A stretch of 47,488 bases of DNA from Bacteroidales bacterium (GTDB lineage Bacteria; Bacteroidota; Bacteroidia; Bacteroidales; Bacteroidaceae): assembly GCA_030528715.1 (NCBI GenBank), contig JAUMYJ010000010.1:10100-57587 (forward strand), in the 5' to 3' direction. Positions 33,717-42,128 of the stretch are shown here, one piece after another. The notes beneath the pieces are model-generated. The model searched no databases, was not told where the DNA came from, and saw nothing but the letters and a program-made list of their open reading frames with translations. Within the stretch, counting starts at the first letter, position 1. The number at the start of each line of letters is the position of its first letter. Both the position numbers and the translations under genes were made by a program.

Positions 33717-35129
33717 ATGAAGAAAACCCTCCTCGCACTTGTAGCTGGCCTATGTGCCGTAGCTACTACTGCCACTGCGCAGAAGCCCGAGCTCTTCCCC
33801 ACGGGCGAAAAGACCTATAAGTATCGCCTTTACCTCAAAGACAAGAAGCACTCACCCTATAAGGTGAGCAAGCCCGAAGCATTTCTATCGGCCAAGGCTA
33901 TTGAGCGTCGTCGCAATAATGGTGTTAAGGTAGACCATTACGACTTGCCCATTTCGCCTGCTTATCTCGAACAGCTCCGTAGCACTGGAGCCGAAGTGGT
34001 TAATATGAGTAAGTGGAACAACACCGTTGTCGTGGCTAGCACCAATGAAGCCCTCTTACAAGGGCTTACATCGCTTAGCTTTGTAGACAGCGTGCTGCGT
34101 GTGTATGCTACTCCTGACTCTCTGCCAGCCCTTTTTACAGACAATCGCTTTGCTATTGAGCAAAAGGTAAGCAATGAGAAACGCAACAATTACTATGGTG
34201 CAGCCTATGGCCAAAACGCCATGCTAGGTGTAGATGCCATGCACACCAAGGGCTATCGTGGTGAGGGAGTTACCATTGCTATCATTGATGGTGGCTTTTA
34301 CAACGCTGACCGCATCAACGGCTTGCGCCATGCTTATGGCAACGTGCTTAGCACCAAAAACTTTGTCCGTCCTGACACGAGTGTTTATGCCGAAGACCCA
34401 CATGGCATGAATGTGCTGGCTTGTATCGCAGGTTTTGAGCCAGGGGCTTTGGTAGGCGTAGCACCAAATGCTAAGTTTCATCTTTTGGTAAGTGAGCAGG
34501 GCGAAAGCGAGTTTATGATTGAGGAAGATAACTACTGCGCTGCACTCGAATACGCCGATAGTGTGGGAGCCGATGTCGTGACGGTGTCGCTAGGCTATAC
34601 TACTTACGATGACTCACCTAAGTTTGCTAAGTATCACGAGCTCGATGGCAAAACGCACATCAATAGTCGCTCGGCTTCGTTGGCACACAGCCGCGGTATC
34701 ATTTTGGTCAATAGTGGTGGCAATAGTTCAGATGCGCCTTACAAACTCATTGGTTTCCCTGCCGATGCTACCAACATCTTGGCCGTAGGTGCTGTGCGTG
34801 CCGATAGTATGAATACCAACTTTTCGTCAATAGGCTTTACCACTGATGGCCGTATCAAGCCCGATGTGACTGCACAAGGTCAGCGTGCAGCTTCGTTTGG
34901 CACAGATGGCCGTATTGTGTTTATCAATGGCACGTCTTTCTCAGGGCCTATTACGGCAGGTGCTGTGGCATTGCTGCGCCAGCAGTTCCCTAAGGCTTCG
35001 GCCAAGGCTATCATGGATGCTGTGCGCCAGAGTGGGCATAAAGCTACACACCCCGATAACGTGTATGGCTATGGTATTCCTAACATGCCACGTGCAGCCG
35101 AGATACTCAAGCGTCACGGCCACAAGTAA
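33717..35129 (+). CDS. Secreted subtilisin-family (S8) serine protease
   Basis: 470 residues from the ATG at 33717, which starts a clear signal peptide (MKKTLLALVAGLCAVATTATA, cleavage near 21-22); the frame upstream overlaps the leader. After a pro-region of about 150 residues comes the subtilase domain with the catalytic triad: Asp191 in IAIIDGGFYN, His229 in DPHGMNVLACIAG, Ser407 in NGTSFSGPITAGAVALL. The oxyanion-hole Asn is probably in VNSGGNSS. HGMNVL replaces the usual HGTxVA. There is no C-terminal type IX sorting domain, so the enzyme probably stays in the periplasm or is released otherwise. Single gene with promoter and terminator. Confidence 0.93.
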   Translation: MKKTLLALVAGLCAVATTATAQKPELFPTGEKTYKYRLYLKDKKHSPYKVSKPEAFLSAKAIERRRNNGVKVDHYDLPISPAYLEQLRSTGAEVVNMSKWNNTVVVASTNEALLQGLTSLSFVDSVLRVYATPDSLPALFTDNRFAIEQKVSNEKRNNYYGAAYGQNAMLGVDAMHTKGYRGEGVTIAIIDGGFYNADRINGLRHAYGNVLSTKNFVRPDTSVYAEDPHGMNVLACIAGFEPGALVGVAPNAKFHLLVSEQGESEFMIEEDNYCAALEYADSVGADVVTVSLGYTTYDDSPKFAKYHELDGKTHINSRSASLAHSRGIILVNSGGNSSDAPYKLIGFPADATNILAVGAVRADSMNTNFSSIGFTTDGRIKPDVTAQGQRAASFGTDGRIVFINGTSFSGPITAGAVALLRQQFPKASAKAIMDAVRQSGHKATHPDNVYGYGIPNMPRAAEILKRHGHK

Positions 35130-35156
35130 TCTCACGTGTTAAGATATATTTTACGT

Positions 35157-35196
35157 GCAGGCAGTGCCACTAGCGTTATGCTAGAGCACTGCCTGC
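35157..35196 (+). terminator. Terminator after the S8 protease gene
   Basis: GCAGGCAGTGC / GCACTGCCTGC, a perfect 11-bp stem, continued after a small bulge by CTAGC / GCTAG with a 5-nt loop, then GTTTTA. Lies 27 nt past the stop codon. Confidence 0.82.
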
Positions 35197-35228
35197 GTTT
35201 TACAAGTCTAGCTTAGGCAAAAGGTGGT

Positions 35229-35312
35229 GTTGCGTGTCGTGATACGTTTGTGCCGTGGCGTGGTACATATGTGTCGTGACGCGAGACAAGTGTGCCACGA
35301 CATGGCACAATG
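35229..35312. repeat. Four tandem 21-bp imperfect repeats, each near-palindromic
   Basis: Units start at 35229, 35250, 35271 and 35292. They share a pattern beginning GTG or GTT and reading roughly GTGYCGTGRCGYGRYACA; units 1 and 2 agree at 16 of 21 positions. Each unit is close to a palindrome, e.g. TGTGCCA...TGGCACA in the last. The units abut, with no spacers. Confidence 0.75.
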
Positions 35313-35384
35313 CCTTGGGCGTTGTATCGTGCAACTTGGTCTTATCTCTTGCTTGTTGGCTACAAAGAAAGGAGTGCAGTTATA

Positions 35385-35434
35385 ATACATTTTGAGGCAC
35401 GTAGGTCATATAGCCTACGTGCCTCAAAATGTAT
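35385..35434. terminator. 21-bp perfect palindrome after cdaA
   Basis: Arms 35385-35405 and 35414-35434 are exact complements over 21 bp with an 8-nt loop (TCATATAG). It begins 15 nt past the cdaA stop on the minus strand and ends in A/T-rich sequence on both sides, fitting a terminator for cdaA and perhaps for the opposite strand. Confidence 0.8.
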
Positions 35435-35449
35435 GGTGGTTGGGAGTCG

Positions 35450-36232
35450 TTAGCTTTTCTCAAAGGCTTTGGCAGCAGTGTCAGAGAGTAGGCGTTCGAG
35501 TTCTTCGGACGATAGACGTAGGCGGAAGTGGCCATCTATGGCTGCGGAGATGTTGCCCGTCTCTTCGCTCACGATGATGGCTAGGGCATCGGTCTTTTGG
35601 GCAATGCCTAGGGCTGAGCGGTGGCGTAGACCGAGGGATTTAGGTATGTCTATATCGTGCGATACGGGTAATATACAGCCAGCAGCACGTAGGCGGCCAC
35701 GCTGAATGATGAGTGCGCCATCGTGTAGCGGTGAGTTCTTAAAAAAGATGTTCTCAATGAGCCGCTGTGATAGATTAGCATTGATGAGTTCGCCCGAGCG
35801 TGCATATTCGCCTAGACTATCGTTGCGCTCTAAGACAATGAGTGCACCCTCTTTGCGCTTGCTCATGCTCAATACGGCAATGACGAGGGGCATGATGAGC
35901 TCGCGCGATACACCCTCTTTGTCTTTCTTTGGGCGAAAGAGACCAAACCAATTGAGGTTGCGCTGAGTGCCAAGTGTGGTAAGAAAACGGCGTAGATCGT
36001 CTTGAAAGAGTATGATGAGTGCTATCCCCCCGATGCTGATGATGTGGTCGAGGATAGAGGCTAGCAGACGCATCTTAAACACCTGAGACACCAAGAGCCA
36101 CGTGATGACAAAGATGATGATGCCCACAAAGAGCTTGCCCGAGCTACTGCCACGCATGATGCGGTAGGTATAATACAGCAGCACAGCTACGGCCACGATG
36201 TCGAGTATGTCAATAATGCGAAAGTCTATCAT
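35450..36232 (-). CDS. cdaA: Diadenylate cyclase, CdaA type
   Basis: Makes the second messenger c-di-AMP from two ATP. 260 residues from the ATG at 36232; a GTG two codons upstream is less likely. Three N-terminal membrane helices (about 8-24, 34-51, 58-78) are followed by the DAC domain with both catalytic motifs intact: DGA at 171-173 (LHDGALIIQRGRLRAAGCIL) and RHR at 203-205 (LGLRHRSALGI). Partner genes of the Firmicutes operon (cdaR, glmM) are absent. It follows folP by ten nt, an arrangement I recall as frequent in Bacteroidota; why folate and c-di-AMP genes are paired is not clear. Confidence 0.95.
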   Translation of the reverse strand: MIDFRIIDILDIVAVAVLLYYTYRIMRGSSSGKLFVGIIIFVITWLLVSQVFKMRLLASILDHIISIGGIALIILFQDDLRRFLTTLGTQRNLNWFGLFRPKKDKEGVSRELIMPLVIAVLSMSKRKEGALIVLERNDSLGEYARSGELINANLSQRLIENIFFKNSPLHDGALIIQRGRLRAAGCILPVSHDIDIPKSLGLRHRSALGIAQKTDALAIIVSEETGNISAAIDGHFRLRLSSEELERLLSDTAAKAFEKS

Positions 36233-36242
36233 AAGCACAAGG

Positions 36243-37103
36243 TTAAGAGGTTAGGCTGTGGGTGTGTTGCCATAAGCATACAGCCTCTACTGCTGGGCGC
36301 ACATCGTGCACGCGCAGGAAGTGTGCACCACGTTCTAAGGCCAGTGTGTGTAGCACGGTAGAGCCATTGAGAGCCTCTTGGGGGGTAGTGCCTAGGGGTT
36401 GGTAAATCATTGATTTGCGCGAGATGCCCACGAGCACTGGGCAGTGTAGTTGATGTAGCTCGGCTAAATGCCGTAGGAGTGTATAGTTGTGTGCTAGTGT
36501 CTTGCCAAACCCAAAGCCTGGGTCTACGATGATATCGGCCACGCCTAGCTGATGTAGCTCGTCTACACGCTGGGCCAAGTGGCGTAGCACATCGGCGGCT
36601 ACATCGGTGTAGTGAGGGGCTTGCTGCATGGTTTGTGGTGTACCTTGTAGGTGCATGAGTACGTAGGGCACGCCTAAACGAGCTACTGTGGCATACATGT
36701 TGGGGTCGAGTGTGCCACCTGCTATATCGTTGATAATAGCTACGCCAAGCTCCTCTATACAAGCTTGGGCTACTTCGGCTCGAAAGGTGTCTACCGAAAG
36801 TGGTATGGTGGGGGCACCTGCACGTATGGCTGCAATACCTGCGCGCAAGCGTGCTAGCTCTTCGTGGGTACTTACATCGGTAGCACCTGGGCGCGACGAG
36901 TAAGCACCGACGTCTATGAAATCTGCACCCTCGGCTACAAGCTGCGCTGCGCGTGTAGCAATGGCAGTGTGTGCCGCAGCTGGTGTGCGACTCTCGGCAT
37001 AAAACGAGTCGGGTGTAAGATTGATGATGCCCATCACTTGTGGGCGGTTTATGGTATATAGCTGCCCACAGAGATTGAGTGAGTAGGGGGTAAAAGGAGG
37101 CAT
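36243..37103 (-). CDS. folP: Dihydropteroate synthase
   Basis: Joins p-aminobenzoate to the pterin pyrophosphate in folate synthesis; the target of sulfonamides. 286 residues. The two family signatures are present: MGIINLTPDSFYAE near residue 24 and the pterin-binding DVGAYSSRPGATDV near 63. INDIAGGTLDPNMYATVARL and VDPGFGFGKTLAHNYTLLRHL follow, and the C-terminal RVHDVRPAVEAVCL is the usual end. It is the first gene of the folP-cdaA pair, with a promoter overlapped by a 12-bp palindrome. Confidence 0.96.
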   Translation of the reverse strand: MPPFTPYSLNLCGQLYTINRPQVMGIINLTPDSFYAESRTPAAAHTAIATRAAQLVAEGADFIDVGAYSSRPGATDVSTHEELARLRAGIAAIRAGAPTIPLSVDTFRAEVAQACIEELGVAIINDIAGGTLDPNMYATVARLGVPYVLMHLQGTPQTMQQAPHYTDVAADVLRHLAQRVDELHQLGVADIIVDPGFGFGKTLAHNYTLLRHLAELHQLHCPVLVGISRKSMIYQPLGTTPQEALNGSTVLHTLALERGAHFLRVHDVRPAVEAVCLWQHTHSLTS

Positions 37104-37125
37104 AGGCTAGGTATATGTGCTGCTG

Positions 37126-37158
37126 CAAAGTTAGCATTTTATATCGAAATGCTAACTT
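37126..37158 (-). promoter_or_regulatory. folP promoter covered by a 12-bp perfect palindrome
   Basis: Minus-strand TAACTTTG (37133-37126) is a full -7 match and TTA at the -33 position is 20 nt upstream. AAGTTAGCATTT (37128-37139) and AAATGCTAACTT (37147-37158) form a perfect inverted repeat with a 7-nt centre that runs from -33 to -7. Its placement is what an operator would have. Confidence 0.6.
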
Positions 37159-37511
37159 GCCGCTTATCATAAAAATATAAAGCCTAGGGTACTTTATGCT
37201 ATGGCAATCTGTGTTGGTGGCTGTATTGAGGACGTTTTGTCGTTTTGGGTGTATGGAGAAGTCGCTTTTTATGCGCCTTTCTATGCTTTAATGTTTCGTT
37301 TTTGTGAAAATGATGCTGTATTTTGTGTTAAAGTGGGTGTTTTGCTTGCACAAATGGCAGCTTTGATGTATTTTTGCAATTCACTTTATTGCGTCATTAG
37401 ACCGTATTGTATGGAGAGGCCTTGGGTTTTCCCGCTAGCGCAATTGATAGCGATGGGTTTGTGTCGTGATAAAGGTGTAATACTAATAACAATTTAATAG
37501 GTAGAATTCGC
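37159..37511. other. Intergenic region upstream of the SusC-like gene
   Basis: About 350 nt with the susC promoter (37346-37376) and a leader of roughly 130 nt. A 98-codon plus-strand frame (37201-37497) crosses the promoter and is Cys/aromatic-rich without family resemblance; I do not call it a gene. Confidence 0.5.
37346..37376 (+). promoter_or_regulatory. Promoter of the susC-susD pair
   Basis: TTG at 37346-37348, 20 nt, TATTTTTG at 37369-37376. Start near 37382. No sigma/anti-sigma or hybrid two-component gene, the usual regulators of such loci, is adjacent. Confidence 0.7.
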
Positions 37512-40484
37512 ATGAAGAAAAGACTACTTTTATCGCTGTTGCTCCTTTCGGGAGCAAGTGCCTTCGCCCAGACGCGTGTGACGGGTGTGGTAACATCGGC
37601 AGTAGACGGTAGCCCTATGGCAGGTGCCCACATTCTTGATGGCACCAAAGTAGTGGCCATTACCGATGCCCAAGGCCGTTTTACGATAGCTTCGGTACCT
37701 GCCAATCATAAAACGCTGACTGTGTCGTACCTCGGCATGAAAACACAGCGCGTAGACGTGGCCAGCAACATCAGCGTGGCACTCGAAGAAGATTCTGACT
37801 TGCTCGGCGAAGCCGTGATTACTGGTGCCTATGGCTCTGGCCAAAAGGTAGGCTCGGTAACGGGTGCAGTGGCTGTGGTATCTTCTGCGGCTATTGAAAA
37901 CAAACCTGTGGCCAACATCGTAGATGCTATTCAAGGTAAGGTGGCAGGTGTCAACGTTATGACATCGACGGGGGAACCTTCGGCTACGTCATCCGTGACA
38001 ATACGTGGTGTTGGGACACTTAATGGTAGCTCATCGCCCTTGTACATCCTTGATGGGCAGTTTGTGACCTCGGGCACGATACTCGCGATAAACCCTAACG
38101 ACTTCGAGAGCGTTCAGGTACTAAAAGACGCTTCGGCTACAGCCATCTATGGCTCGCGTGCTGCCAATGGTGTCATCATCTACACCACTAAGCGTGGTAA
38201 GCGTGGCGAGGCAGGTCGTATCGCGCTCGATTTGACTTATTCGGTAAGCAATATGGCTAGCACGCGCCAGTATGACAACATGGCTTCGTCGCAAGAGCTG
38301 TTTAACTTTTGGCGCGAAACTGGGATTAAAGACGCTAGCCAGCTTAAACAATTGTCAACAGCGTTTGACACGCTAAGTAACTTTAACTGGCGCAAGTATG
38401 TTTATAGAGAAAATGCACCTACGTATCAAGCCACCCTTTCTTATTCAGGAGGAACAGAAACGACCGATTACTTCGTGTCGCTCGGCTTGCTCGATGCTAC
38501 GGGCTTGGCCTATCGCTCGCACTACACGCGCTATGCTTTTCGCTCGACTGTCAATACGACTCTGCGTCCTTGGCTCACTGCTGGCTTCGCGCTCTCTACC
38601 TCGTATGAAGATTTAGCAGACAACCCTTATGGCCAAACCAATCTGCTAACGGGCTCTGCTTACTCACTAAACCCCATGTATACGCCCTACGACAAGGAGG
38701 GGAAAGAGTACTACGAGAAGCGTATCCCTGGCTTTAACACGTATAGCCTACGCTACCGTCGCGACAAGTTCTTCTACGATAATACGTTTGCTAACCTCAT
38801 CGGTAGTGTATATTTCGAGCTACGCCCTATCAAGGGCTTGCGCTTGCGTACGTTTAACTCTGTGGACGCGAGTGACCGCCGCTATACGCAAGGACGCTAT
38901 GCGAGCCACGTGGCTGCACTTAATGATGGCTATACCAAAGAGTATTTTGCTCGCGCTACGAACATCCAGTCTACCAATACGGCCGAATACAAGTTTACTA
39001 TAAACAACGATCACCACGTCACTGCGCTCATGGGGCAGGAGTATCGCAAGGGCTTTACTAATGCCTTCTCGGCCTCTGTGGATGCGATTGAAGACGACCG
39101 CTTGATCTTGATCTCAGCAGGTGTGGGTACGAAAGAGCTCGAAAGCGCTAAGCAAGAGTCGGCAGCCCTCTCGTGGTTTGGCCGTGTGAGCTATGACTTT
39201 TTAGAGCGCTATTTCTTTGACGCCACCCTGCGCAATGACAATAGCTCGCTCTTCTCTAGCCGAAACCGTAGCGGTACGTTCTTCTCACTAGGTGCTCGCT
39301 GGAAGATGAAAGAAGAGCACTTTATGCAAACCCTAGACTGGGTCAATGGCCTTGACTTGCGCTTGAGCTATGGTACACAAGGACGCTCGGCAGTGTTAGC
39401 TTATCAATACTTGACGCGCTTGGGCAGTAAACAGTATCAAAATGCTACGAGCTACGCTATTAACACTATAGGTAATAGCGACTTGACTTGGGAAACTCAA
39501 GGCCAAGCCTCTATCGGCTTTGACCTCTTGGCCTTGAACAACCGCTTGAAGGTCACTTTTGACTATTACGACAAGCGTAGCTATGACCTTTTATTAGCTG
39601 TGCCTCAGCCAGGTAGTAAGGGCTTTCCTACGTTGACACGCAATACGGCTGAACTCAAAAATACGGGTGTAGAGCTTACAGCCTCTTACGATGTATTTGG
39701 TCGTGCCAGTGAATGGTTTTTAGAGCCTTATGCTAACTTTAGTGTTAATAATCAAAGCGTAACAAAACTTTTCGATGAGGCTAATGGTAACGGCACATAC
39801 TGGCTTCCACCTGGACAAGCAATACTTTATGCCGTAGGTGAGAAAATGGGCTTTGCAATGCCTATTTGGGCTGGTGTGAATAAGGCTACAGGAGAGCCAC
39901 AATGGTACCTCCCTGGAGACAACCCTGCTAAGACGACCATGGACCCAACACGTGTGACCTCAGTGTTTAGCGAAGCGTTGGCACAGAATACAGGGAAGTC
40001 TCTACATGCTAGCATCAATGGTGGCTTTGGCTTTGATGCTGGCTATAAGGGCTTTGGTCTACAAGTAGATTTTGCTTATCAGCTAGGTAAATACCTGATG
40101 AATAACGATAGCTACTTTACTCACAACCCGACACAGTTTCCAGATGAGAACATAGATCGTAGCCTGATAGGCAACTATTGGACACCTACCAACACCAATG
40201 CAGCCTATCCTAGCATGGATCATCAGACGATGCAATTCGATACACGCTTGCTTCAAAATGCTTCATTCCTTCGCCTCAAAAATATCACACTGAGCTATAC
40301 CCTGCCTAAGGCTTGGATCGACAAGACCAACCTCTTGAGCTCGGCACGTGTGTATATCACAGGGCGTAATTTGCTCACTGCTACGGGCTATAAGGGCAAT
40401 GACCCCGAAATAAACGAAAACCTAACCATGGGTGATTATCCTGCAACGAAGCAAATCTCGGTGGGTCTTAACGTAACATTCTAA
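37512..40484 (+). CDS. SusC/RagA-family TonB-linked outer-membrane protein
   Basis: Forms the outer-membrane barrel that imports glycans or peptides with its SusD lid. 990 residues: signal peptide ending FAQ at about 20, a carboxypeptidase-regulatory-like domain (about 22-100), the plug with the SusC signatures TSSVTIRGVGTLNGSSSPLY and LKDASATAIYGSRAANGVII, and a barrel ending VGLNVTF with terminal Phe. It lacks an N-terminal secretin/TonB short domain. No glycoside hydrolase, sulfatase or lyase gene is near, so this is not a typical polysaccharide utilisation locus; a RagAB-like peptide importer is a fair alternative. susD follows after 14 nt. Confidence 0.95.
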   Translation: MKKRLLLSLLLLSGASAFAQTRVTGVVTSAVDGSPMAGAHILDGTKVVAITDAQGRFTIASVPANHKTLTVSYLGMKTQRVDVASNISVALEEDSDLLGEAVITGAYGSGQKVGSVTGAVAVVSSAAIENKPVANIVDAIQGKVAGVNVMTSTGEPSATSSVTIRGVGTLNGSSSPLYILDGQFVTSGTILAINPNDFESVQVLKDASATAIYGSRAANGVIIYTTKRGKRGEAGRIALDLTYSVSNMASTRQYDNMASSQELFNFWRETGIKDASQLKQLSTAFDTLSNFNWRKYVYRENAPTYQATLSYSGGTETTDYFVSLGLLDATGLAYRSHYTRYAFRSTVNTTLRPWLTAGFALSTSYEDLADNPYGQTNLLTGSAYSLNPMYTPYDKEGKEYYEKRIPGFNTYSLRYRRDKFFYDNTFANLIGSVYFELRPIKGLRLRTFNSVDASDRRYTQGRYASHVAALNDGYTKEYFARATNIQSTNTAEYKFTINNDHHVTALMGQEYRKGFTNAFSASVDAIEDDRLILISAGVGTKELESAKQESAALSWFGRVSYDFLERYFFDATLRNDNSSLFSSRNRSGTFFSLGARWKMKEEHFMQTLDWVNGLDLRLSYGTQGRSAVLAYQYLTRLGSKQYQNATSYAINTIGNSDLTWETQGQASIGFDLLALNNRLKVTFDYYDKRSYDLLLAVPQPGSKGFPTLTRNTAELKNTGVELTASYDVFGRASEWFLEPYANFSVNNQSVTKLFDEANGNGTYWLPPGQAILYAVGEKMGFAMPIWAGVNKATGEPQWYLPGDNPAKTTMDPTRVTSVFSEALAQNTGKSLHASINGGFGFDAGYKGFGLQVDFAYQLGKYLMNNDSYFTHNPTQFPDENIDRSLIGNYWTPTNTNAAYPSMDHQTMQFDTRLLQNASFLRLKNITLSYTLPKAWIDKTNLLSSARVYITGRNLLTATGYKGNDPEINENLTMGDYPATKQISVGLNVTF

Positions 40485-40498
40485 AACCTGACACAACG

Positions 40499-42022
40499 AT
40501 GAAACTGTATAACATACTTGCAACGGTAGCTATAGCTTTCTCGCTCACGGCATGTGAGTTGGATTATGTACCGCATAGCTCTATTACCGAGGAGCAATCT
40601 ATTCTCTCGCCTGTCGATATCAAGCGCATGAGTAACGGCATCTATGACAACTTGCGTGCGTGCTCGTATGGTGTCCACGATATCTTTGCCGACTTGTGTA
40701 CCGAAGACTTTGCAGCTACCTTAACATCAGGAAACCACTACTTTGGTGCCTCTAACTGGACTATCCGTACAAGCTCTGACCCTGAAATTACCGAGATTTG
40801 GGATAACTATTATGCGCTAATAGCCAAGACCAATTACCTCATCAATGAGCATACGCGCACGACGTATACCACTGATGCAGATACGCTCATCCTTTTCGAG
40901 GCATTGGGCACAGCACACCTCTCACGTGCATGGGCTTATACGAAGCTGGTAAACTACTTTGCCTTACCTTATTATAGCGATAAGGATGGAGGTACGGTAA
41001 ATGCCGATGCGCTCGGCCTACCTATAGAGCTGACCATAAACCTCAAAACGCGCTTGCCACGCGCCACCGTAGGTCAAGTGTATGCGCAAATAAATGCTGA
41101 TATTGACTCGGCCTATAAGTACTTTGCAGAGCTGCGTGAAGCAGGTGTAAAAACACCTCAATACAAAGCTAGCTCATCGCGCTTCAACCTTGATGCCGTA
41201 AACATGCTTCGTGCGCGTGTCAAGCTCTATCAAGGTCAGTGGGCAGAAGCCCTCAAGGCTGCTGAGGAGGTGCTCAATACGGGTGCTTATCCTCTAAGCA
41301 CTACGCAAGAGGAGCTCGAGGCACTCTGGGCCACAGACGAAGGTACAGAAATCATTACACACCTTTTCATCAGTGCAGATGAAAAACCTCTGTCTAATAG
41401 TACCTACCGCAGATTGTTAGGATGGTCAGGAAAAATACCTATTTATCAGGCAGACTTCCTACCTACGATTGCAGCCCTCGACTTGTATGAGGCTACCGAC
41501 TATCGCTACGATGCTTATTATTCAACGGACTATCTTGAGATGGGTGACGACTACTATACCTTTGAAGTATTTAATAAATACCCCCTTACGACGGAATTTG
41601 TTGCTTCGGGTAATATCGCTCACTCGCCCATCCTCTTCCGCTCGGCCGAGGCTCACCTCATAGCTGCAGAAGCTGCTGCACGCTTGGGCGATGACGCTAA
41701 ATCGCAAGCACAGATAAATGCCTTACGTGTGAGCCGTGGCTTGGCAGCCACAACGGCTACTGGCACTGCATTGCTCGACATTATCAAGCTTGAACGTCGT
41801 AAAGAGTTTATGGGCGAAGGCTTTAACCTCATTGACAAGAAGCGTTGGCACGAAGGTGTAGACCGTACCAACGTAGGTGGCCAAGTGAAGCCAGAGATGA
41901 CGCCTAGCATGCCAAGTGCGCTCCAACAAAAGTATGAGGCTGGCCATCCACGCTTCGTATGGCCTATCCCTGGCAGCGAAGTGCAAAATAACACTCAAGC
42001 CGTGCAAAATCCTAACTACTAA
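40499..42022 (+). CDS. SusD/RagB-family outer-membrane lipoprotein
   Basis: Surface substrate-binding lid that docks on the SusC barrel. 507 residues. The type II signal peptide has lipobox LTAC with Cys19 as the lipidated residue, followed by ELDYVPHSS. The SusD N-terminal TPR-like region contains NYLINEHTRTTY and GTAHLSRAWAYTKLVNYFALPYY, a family hallmark. The C-terminal part ends with LRVSRGLAAT, IKLERRKEFMGEGFNLIDKKRW and HPRFVWPIPGSEVQNN, the usual SusD finish. The ligand cannot be told from sequence. Confidence 0.95.
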   Translation: MKLYNILATVAIAFSLTACELDYVPHSSITEEQSILSPVDIKRMSNGIYDNLRACSYGVHDIFADLCTEDFAATLTSGNHYFGASNWTIRTSSDPEITEIWDNYYALIAKTNYLINEHTRTTYTTDADTLILFEALGTAHLSRAWAYTKLVNYFALPYYSDKDGGTVNADALGLPIELTINLKTRLPRATVGQVYAQINADIDSAYKYFAELREAGVKTPQYKASSSRFNLDAVNMLRARVKLYQGQWAEALKAAEEVLNTGAYPLSTTQEELEALWATDEGTEIITHLFISADEKPLSNSTYRRLLGWSGKIPIYQADFLPTIAALDLYEATDYRYDAYYSTDYLEMGDDYYTFEVFNKYPLTTEFVASGNIAHSPILFRSAEAHLIAAEAAARLGDDAKSQAQINALRVSRGLAATTATGTALLDIIKLERRKEFMGEGFNLIDKKRWHEGVDRTNVGGQVKPEMTPSMPSALQQKYEAGHPRFVWPIPGSEVQNNTQAVQNPNY

Positions 42023-42049
42023 ATCATAGTAGTCATATCACGTCAATAC

Positions 42050-42091
42050 CTTCCGCCTGCTCTACTGATTACTAAGTAGAGCAGGCGGAAG
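42050..42091. terminator. Bidirectional terminator between susD and asparaginase genes
   Basis: CTTCCGCCTGCTCTACT (42050-42066) and AGTAGAGCAGGCGGAAG (42075-42091), a perfect 17-bp stem with an 8-nt loop, followed by ATGTTTTAT. The flanking genes converge on it. Confidence 0.85.
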
Positions 42092-42128
42092 ATGTTTTAT
42101 GCTACTAGGAGGGGCTGTGTAGCCAGGT

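Larger units (their letters stand above)
35130..35449. other. Convergent intergenic region between S8 protease and cdaA
   Basis: 320 nt holding two terminator-like palindromes with four 21-bp tandem repeats between them. No coding gene is supported; a 60-codon minus-strand frame simply reads the repeats in register. Confidence 0.6.

Noticed and set aside
35229-35312. CRISPR array
   Set aside because: Repeats are contiguous 21-bp units with no unique spacers and no cas genes nearby.
36229-37170. 313-codon minus-strand frame
   Set aside because: It overlaps folP in another frame, is full of Arg, His, Thr and Ser and has no domain; a shadow of the real gene.
37201-37497. 98-codon plus-strand frame upstream of the SusC gene
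   Set aside because: It runs through the consensus promoter of susC and has unusual Cys and aromatic composition.
37512-42022. Polysaccharide utilisation locus
   Set aside because: Only the SusC/SusD pair is present; no carbohydrate-active enzyme or dedicated regulator is adjacent.
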